From Lachnospiraceae bacterium (lineage in GTDB: Bacteria; Bacillota_A; Clostridia; Lachnospirales; Lachnospiraceae): 10,346 nucleotides of DNA. Below, piece after piece: positions 6,650 to 10,346 of the stretch. Numbering within the stretch: the first letter of the stretch is position 1; each line of letters opens with the position of its first letter. The notes under the pieces are model-generated. The model was not told where the DNA came from. It was given only the letters and a program-made list of their open reading frames with translations, and made no database searches. The stretch covers positions 1 to 10,346 of the forward strand of contig JAILDD010000134.1 of NCBI GenBank assembly GCA_024689605.1, written 5' to 3'. Made by a program: the position numbers and the translations under genes.

Positions 6650-7429
6650 CTATCCCTTTTCTCTCGAAATGCCTTCATCGTATAGTTTTATACCTGCCTC
6701 TGTATCAGGTTTCAATATAAACTGCTTAAATAGCCAATTTCCCGGAAGAATATTCTCACCATGAATCATTCCATTCATACGGAAACCAGCATTTTTCATT
6801 AATTCACCCATTTTTCCCGGCATATATTCAAGTTCTCCTATACTGTTAACATATACAACCGGCACACCAAACGCATTAACATACATCATGCATCTTGCAT
6901 CATTCTCCTTATGCTCTTTTTCAGGCTTCTTTGGATCAGCCGGACATCCATGAGGAAAAAGGATAAGAGAAAGAGTTTCATCCTTAACATTATCGTAGAA
7001 GTGCTTCCTTCTCGAATCAAAACATATACCGACACCGACTGTTCCAAAAGGCGTTGATACAGTACTTCCAAAGTCACCTCTTTTAAAAACCGCAGACTCC
7101 CCTTCAGACTTTGAGACCACTCCGCAAACACCATCTTTTCCGGCAATCATATATCTGTTGTAATAGTCCCCTTTTTCTTTATCAAGATAGCCGACGCCGA
7201 TATAAGTATCATATTTCCGGGCCATCTTCATAGCCCACTCAGCGGTATCTGTTCCCTGAACATCAGCATATTTCCATATCTCCTGACTTGCCATATAACT
7301 GCAAAGTGCCAGTTCCGGAAGAACAACCAGCTCCGGCTCTGTCAGTTTGCCGAGCAGCTGTTCAATATACTCTTTTCTCTTATCAATTCCCTTGATATCA
7401 TTATCGAGTTCTAATGCAAAAATCCTCAT
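6650..7429 (-). CDS. Carbon-nitrogen hydrolase (nitrilase superfamily)
   Basis: This protein of 259 residues is a nitrilase-superfamily amidohydrolase, a group that cleaves C-N bonds of amides or nitriles through a Cys-Glu-Lys triad. The glutamate is E39 in VVLPELALCSY, the lysine is most likely K107 in GVVSKSEGES, and the nucleophile is C136 in GVGICFDSRR. The later segment MMYVNAFGVPVVYVNSIG is the conserved 'other active-site strand' region. The lysine block is unusual, since the common Y-X-K-X-H-L-F is replaced. ATG 7429 is preferred over GTG 7435 because AGAAGG lies 6-7 nt upstream. The substrate is not predictable from sequence. The IS66 element begins 14 bp before this ATG, so the native promoter is separated from the gene. 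Confidence 0.88.
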   Translation of the reverse strand: MRIFALELDNDIKGIDKRKEYIEQLLGKLTEPELVVLPELALCSYMASQEIWKYADVQGTDTAEWAMKMARKYDTYIGVGYLDKEKGDYYNRYMIAGKDGVCGVVSKSEGESAVFKRGDFGSTVSTPFGTVGVGICFDSRRKHFYDNVKDETLSLILFPHGCPADPKKPEKEHKENDARCMMYVNAFGVPVVYVNSIGELEYMPGKMGELMKNAGFRMNGMIHGENILPGNWLFKQFILKPDTEAGIKLYDEGISREKG

Positions 7430-7434
7430 AAACA

Positions 7435-7442
7435 CCTTCTAA
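7435..7442. repeat. Presumed 8-bp target-site duplication (left copy)
   Basis: IS66 elements usually make 8-bp duplications. The 8 bp next to the left inverted repeat are CCTTCTAA, which read as TTAGAAGG on the minus strand and contain the nitrilase RBS. The matching right copy would lie just outside the window, so the duplication is not confirmed. Confidence 0.4.
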
Positions 7443-7468
7443 GTAAGTCCTCAACCATAGGTACCTTA
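7443..7468 (+). repeat. IS66 left terminal inverted repeat (IRL)
   Basis: Starts GTAAGTCCTCAACCATAGG. It matches the reverse complement of 10321-10346 at 19 of 26 positions, with the first five bases identical. GTAAG is the typical start of IS66-family ends. Confidence 0.85.
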
Positions 7469-7490
7469 TATACCTTACCACTTTTTTGAG

Positions 7491-7518
7491 ATAATATCAC
7501 CATTTCGCAATCTACCAA
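7491..7518 (-). promoter_or_regulatory. Possible outward promoter at the IS left end
   Basis: On the minus strand TTGGTA (7518-7513), a 16-bp spacer and TATTAT (7496-7491) point out of the element towards the nitrilase gene, giving a leader of roughly 55 nt. The match is moderate. It is listed because it is the nearest visible promoter-like sequence that could still drive that gene after the insertion. Confidence 0.3.
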
Positions 7519-7543
7519 CCAAAGCTGAAGGAGGTATCATCTC

Positions 7544-7954
7544 ATGTCAACAAGATCTATCGTTAACCGTGCAAAACTTGAAGCGTGGGCAACTCGTTTT
7601 GCAGAACAGAATGCCAGCGGTCTGACAGTCGCCGATTGGTGCCAGCAGAACAACATTTCTAGGAATAGCTATTTCTACTGGAAACGCAAACTAAAGGACG
7701 AGGCCGTTTCACAGGCACTTCCTGAAATCATTCCGTTAGCAGTTCCTCCTGTTCCGGTGTCCGTCAGCAATTCTCAGGTTCTTACTCCCGTTCATGACCA
7801 GAGTTGCAAAAGTTGTACAAGTTGCGCAAGTTGTACAACTTTTGCAACCGACTCATGCGTACGCATACACATGCATGACATCACCGTAGAACTCGGACCT
7901 TCCGCACCGGAAGAATTCATATGCAGTATCATAAAGGCGGTGCGCCATGCTTAA
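7544..7954 (+). CDS. tnpA: IS66 accessory protein TnpA
   Basis: This 136-residue protein is the first IS66 gene. Residues 5-52 form a helix-turn-helix of the transposase_8/IS3-OrfA type: AKLEAWATRFAEQN, LTVADWCQQNNISRNSYFYWKRKL. It is thought to help the transposase find or bind the ends. A proline/valine-rich linker follows, then an unusual SCKSCTSCASCTT repeat (about 87-99), and a final small beta domain (VRIHMHDITVELGPSAPEEFICSIIKAV) with the normal family ending. The DNA under the cysteine repeat is a 46-bp palindrome. An excellent RBS AAGGAGG (7528-7534) is 9 nt before the start. The stop overlaps the tnpB start by 8 nt. Confidence 0.92.
   Translation: MSTRSIVNRAKLEAWATRFAEQNASGLTVADWCQQNNISRNSYFYWKRKLKDEAVSQALPEIIPLAVPPVPVSVSNSQVLTPVHDQSCKSCTSCASCTTFATDSCVRIHMHDITVELGPSAPEEFICSIIKAVRHA
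7803..7848. repeat. 46-bp near-perfect palindrome inside tnpA
   Basis: The left arm 7803-7820 (GTTGCAAAAGTTGTACAA) and right arm 7831-7848 are exact reverse complements. Between them G-TTGCGCAA-G forms an inner palindrome, so only one G/G position breaks the 46-bp dyad. The left half is also built from 9-bp direct repeats AGTTGYRMA, reading Ser-Cys-X four times. The DNA could form a cruciform and the mRNA a strong hairpin. Confidence 0.95.
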
Positions 7955-8306
7955 GGATGCTGATCCCAATACCTTTAACGGTATCTATATCGTATGCGGC
8001 TTCACGGACCTGCGGTACGGCATCGATTCACTCGCCGCCATAATAGAACGCAGGTACCACATGGAGCTGTTCCGGCCAAACACCCTTTTCCTTTTCTGCG
8101 GCCACTCCGCATCAAAGATAAAGGGACTCCTCTGGGAAGGCGACGGATTCCTCCTGCTCTACAAACGTGTGGAATCCGGCAGGTTCTCCTGGCCCAGAAA
8201 TTCCGATGAACTTCGTTCCCTTTCCCCGGAACAGTTCCGATGGCTCATGCGGGGATTTTCGGTTGACCCCGTCATCCGTGATGTCAGCCCTGAGCAGTCA
8301 GCTTGA
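7947..8306 (+). CDS. tnpB: IS66 accessory protein TnpB (Orf2-like)
   Basis: This 119-residue protein is a textbook IS66 TnpB/Orf2. It contains IYIVCGFTDLRYGIDSLAAII (residues about 13-33), LFLFCGHSASKIKGLLWEGDGFLLLYKRVESGRFSWP (47-83) and LSPEQFRWLMRGF (91-103). The family is required for efficient transposition of several IS66 elements, but its biochemical role is not settled. The start ATG 7947 overlaps the end of tnpA by 8 nt and has AAAGGCGG (7933-7940) as RBS, so translation is probably coupled. The length is normal. It is followed by an unusually long gap before tnpC. Confidence 0.95.
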   Translation: MLKDADPNTFNGIYIVCGFTDLRYGIDSLAAIIERRYHMELFRPNTLFLFCGHSASKIKGLLWEGDGFLLLYKRVESGRFSWPRNSDELRSLSPEQFRWLMRGFSVDPVIRDVSPEQSA

Positions 8307-8369
8307 ATTTCCAAAAATCTTTTGTGCAAAACAGAGAAATTTTTCAGCCTCCTTCCGGCCTATCATACG

Positions 8370-8450
8370 GGTATCATGCACAGCTCCAGAAAGGCTTTCA
8401 GCGTTTCCGTTAAAGCCTTCAGGGCTCTGCAGGATACCTTTTTCTTTTAT
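8370..8450 (+). terminator. Long imperfect hairpin with T-rich tail between tnpB and tnpC
   Basis: The arms 8370-8398 (starting GGTATCATGCACAGC) and 8412-8438 (ending CTGCAGGATACC) pair at about 22 positions, with a G-U pair, two mismatches and a small bulge, around a 13-nt loop. The stem is followed at once by TTTTTCTTTTAT (8439-8450). This is the form of an intrinsic terminator, though the stem is far longer than usual. It would cut readthrough from tnpAB into tnpC unless overcome. Confidence 0.6.
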
Positions 8451-8556
8451 TTAAGGCTCCATTTCCAGCGTACACCACCGCCATTGTGGTGCATCTGATC
8501 CATAGGCATTTTCACGAATGTCCATTTCCTCTTGATTAGCCTTTTTTCCTTGTTTC

Positions 8557-8565
8557 TGCTATGAT
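8557..8565 (+). promoter_or_regulatory. Candidate extended -10 promoter for tnpC
   Basis: TGCTATGAT fits the extended -10 pattern TGN-TATAAT with one change. The nearest -35-like element, TTGATT (8532-8537), is 22 bp away, which is too far for normal use. If active, it gives a leader of about 20 nt that contains the tnpC RBS AAGGAG (8581-8586). Confidence 0.35.
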
Positions 8566-8592
8566 TTATTCAGCAGGACAAAGGAGCTTTTC

Positions 8593-10251
8593 ATGGCAGA
8601 ACTTTCCCCGGAACAACTGAATTCCCTCGACAAGGAAACCCTGATCATCATAATCAATTCCCTGAGTGCACAGCTTGATGCGCTCCAGGCACAGCTTGAT
8701 TCTGCCAATTCCATGCTCGCTGACAACAACCGCCAGATTGAGCTCCTCACTGAACAGATCCGGATAATGAACCAGCGCCATTTCGGAAAGAAATCCGAAA
8801 GCAGCCTCGGCATGATAGAGGGCCAGATGACACTCTTTGATTCTTTCAACGAAGCAGAGTTCCTGGTAAAACCTGATGCCGCAGAGCCTGAAATTACCGA
8901 AGTGGTCATCTCTTCATACAAACGCTCAAAAGCAAAAGGCAAAAGGGAAGCCGATCTTGACGGCCTTCCTGCACGCATAATCGAGCACAGGCTTACCGAC
9001 GAAGAGCTTGCTAAAAAGTTCCCCGAAGGCTACAAGGAGCTGCCACCTAAGGTCTACAAACGTCTTCACATAATCCCTAAAACATTCATCGTTGACGAGC
9101 ACCATCTCCATGTCTACGCCTCAAAAAACAATACCGGTGATATCGTCACTGCACCGAGGCCTGCCGACCTTTTCAGGAACAGCATTGCGACTCCCGCTCT
9201 TGTTGCCTCAATCATAAACGGAAAGTATGTAAATGCACTTCCCCTTGAAAGGCAGTCAAAGACTTTCAAATGCAACGGCATAAACTTAAGCTCAAACACC
9301 ATGGCTAACTGGGTCATCGGCAGTTCGGAGCAGTACCTTTCTCTTATATACGACAGGCTGCATGAACGTATCTACGACAGCAAAGTAATCCATGCTGATG
9401 AAACTCCCGTCAAGGTCATGCGGATAGACGGCAAAAAAGTCACCGGCGGCAAAAAGACCTACATGTGGGTCTACAGGAACCGCCCCCGTAAAAAATCCCC
9501 ACCTGTTGTGCTCTTTGACTGGCAGCCTTCCAGGCGTGCCGACCATCCGAGGGAATTCCTGAAGGACTTCTCCGGTACGGTGGTAACGGACGGCTACCAG
9601 GTCTACCATACGCTCGGCAATGAACGTGAAGACCTAAACATCGCCGGCTGCTGGATCCATACACGAAGACCGTTCGCCGAATTCATAAAGTCCATAGGCG
9701 AAGAAACCGCCAAAGGATCCATAGCCTGGGAAGCATACGGAATGATCACGGAGATCATGCACATGGACAACAGCTATGACGATCTTTCCCCAAGGGACCG
9801 TAAAAAGCAGCGTCAGCAGCATCTGAAAGAGAAAGTTGACGCCTACTTTGCGTGGGTAAAAACAAAGTACGAACAGGTCACTCACAACAGTACTATCGGC
9901 AGGGCCCTTGCCTACAGCATCAACCAGGAAAAGTACCTCCGAAGGTTTCTGGATGACGGAAGCATACCGCTCGACAACAACTATGCCGAGCAGGCGATCC
10001 GCCCCTTCACTATTGGACGGAAAAACTTCGTCCTAATTGAATCAGATAACGGTGCAAAGGCCAGTGCCATACTCTACAGCCTCGTTGAAACAGCCAAAGC
10101 GAACCAGCTTAATACCTACAAATATTTCGAGCTGCTTCTCACCGAAATCCCCAAACATACGGACGACACAGACCTGCGTTTTCTTGATGATCTCATGCCC
10201 TGGTCGGACAGGGTTCAGCGCGAGTGTCCGAGCCTCTTAAAAAAATCTTAA
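8593..10251 (+). CDS. tnpC: IS66 transposase TnpC
   Basis: This 552-residue protein is the DDE-type transposase of the IS66 family. It starts with an N-terminal leucine-rich coiled coil (about 15-60, heptads in LSAQLDALQAQLDSANSML), likely for dimerisation. The core follows: the first catalytic aspartate in VIHADETPVKVM (D269), the second in VVTDGYQVYHT (D333), the family block CWIHTRRPFAEF (353-364), and the glutamate in LDNNYAEQAIRPFTIGRKNF (E466). The C-terminal part (NTYKYFELLLTEIPKH) matches the IS66 C-terminal domain. The region where many IS66 transposases have a four-cysteine zinc finger (about 125-190 here) has no cysteine; the whole protein has only C227, C353 and C545. RBS AAGGAG is 6 nt before the ATG. 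The frame is intact and of family length. Confidence 0.96.
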   Translation: MAELSPEQLNSLDKETLIIIINSLSAQLDALQAQLDSANSMLADNNRQIELLTEQIRIMNQRHFGKKSESSLGMIEGQMTLFDSFNEAEFLVKPDAAEPEITEVVISSYKRSKAKGKREADLDGLPARIIEHRLTDEELAKKFPEGYKELPPKVYKRLHIIPKTFIVDEHHLHVYASKNNTGDIVTAPRPADLFRNSIATPALVASIINGKYVNALPLERQSKTFKCNGINLSSNTMANWVIGSSEQYLSLIYDRLHERIYDSKVIHADETPVKVMRIDGKKVTGGKKTYMWVYRNRPRKKSPPVVLFDWQPSRRADHPREFLKDFSGTVVTDGYQVYHTLGNEREDLNIAGCWIHTRRPFAEFIKSIGEETAKGSIAWEAYGMITEIMHMDNSYDDLSPRDRKKQRQQHLKEKVDAYFAWVKTKYEQVTHNSTIGRALAYSINQEKYLRRFLDDGSIPLDNNYAEQAIRPFTIGRKNFVLIESDNGAKASAILYSLVETAKANQLNTYKYFELLLTEIPKHTDDTDLRFLDDLMPWSDRVQRECPSLLKKS

Positions 10252-10320
10252 ATTTTCAATGAGCAACAGTTAAATATAGCTATGCCTTAATCCCCACATG
10301 AATACTGGTGTTTTCGGCAT

Positions 10321-10346
10321 TATGGTGTCCATGAATGAGGGCTTAC
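10321..10346 (-). repeat. IS66 right terminal inverted repeat (IRR)
   Basis: Read on the minus strand it begins GTAAGCCCTCATTCATGG and matches the left end at 19 of 26 positions. It ends exactly at the last base of the window. The 10252-10320 stretch between the tnpC stop and this repeat shows no gene; CATGAAT occurs twice, at 10298 and 10330. Confidence 0.85.

Larger units (their letters stand above)
8307..8592 (+). other. 286-bp tnpB-tnpC intergenic region
   Basis: Most IS66 elements have a much shorter gap here. It holds the long hairpin (8370-8450), a small perfect hairpin CACCAC-7 nt-GTGGTG (8473-8491) and a candidate extended -10 just before tnpC. I see no convincing gene: the only small frame in it (8376-8498, 40 codons) lies on the hairpin and lacks an RBS. 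Confidence 0.6.
7443..10346 (+). mobile_element. IS66-family insertion sequence, apparently complete (2904 bp)
   Basis: Three genes in the standard IS66 order (tnpA, tnpB, tnpC), all intact and on the plus strand, lie between terminal inverted repeats that begin GTAAG. The right repeat ends on the last base of the window. Aligned over the first 26 bp, the two ends match at 19 positions. The length is at the upper end of what is common for the family, partly because of the 286-bp gap between tnpB and tnpC. No stop or frameshift interrupts any of the genes, so it may still be mobile. Confidence 0.9.

Noticed and set aside
7803..7848. Reading the AGTTGYRMA repeats as a CRISPR or satellite array
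   Set aside because: There are only about four 9-bp units with no spacers, and they are in frame within tnpA.
8167..8454. A 95-codon plus-strand frame overlapping the end of tnpB and the gap after it
   Set aside because: More than half lies inside tnpB in another frame, it has no RBS, and the remainder follows the hairpin arms.
8376..8498. A 40-codon frame starting MHSSRKAF between tnpB and tnpC
   Set aside because: It lies on the long hairpin, has no RBS and has no recognisable protein pattern.
8559..8978. A 139-codon minus-strand frame at the start of tnpC
   Set aside because: It is the serine- and arginine-rich antisense reading of the tnpC coiled-coil region.

Overview
The window looks like a chromosomal segment of a low-to-medium GC Gram-positive anaerobe, most likely a Clostridia/Lachnospiraceae-type Firmicute. 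This rests on AGGAGG-type ribosome binding sites, the protein flavour and the gene families, with no marker gene to fix the genus. No obviously new multi-gene system is visible. It holds small regulatory, modifying and orphan genes followed by an apparently complete IS66-type insertion sequence.

Left part (1-3254). Two minus-strand genes, a GNAT-like protein cut by the left window edge and a histidine phosphatase, run away from a divergent promoter region. Opposite them is a tight two-gene operon: a PadR-family repressor and, overlapping it by 4 bp (ATGA), an unusual 548-residue protein that joins a cysteine-rich flavodoxin/NADPH-FMN-reductase-like domain, an SCP2-like domain and a C-terminal membrane region. 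The promoter has near-consensus -35 and -10 boxes. One palindrome lies in its spacer and a second, similar palindrome lies exactly 30 bp downstream, which is the layout of an autorepressed PadR operon whose ligand or stress probably concerns the flavoprotein.

Middle part (3263-7429). All genes are on the minus strand and look like unrelated accessory genes: a lipoprotein, a 214-residue orphan protein, a short remnant ORF, a phosphinothricin-acetyltransferase-like GNAT, a class-C beta-lactamase-like serine hydrolase with altered motifs, and a nitrilase-superfamily amidohydrolase. Several have their own RBS and separate leaders, so this is not one clear operon.

Right part (7443-10346). An IS66-family element with tnpA, tnpB and tnpC, all intact, is bounded by imperfect terminal inverted repeats starting GTAAG. 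The right repeat ends on the last base of the window. The element sits between the nitrilase RBS and whatever promoter that gene had. It carries two conspicuous structures not explained by protein coding alone: a 46-bp almost perfect palindrome inside tnpA that encodes a Ser-Cys-X repeat, and a long imperfect hairpin with a T-rich tail in the unusually wide tnpB-tnpC gap.
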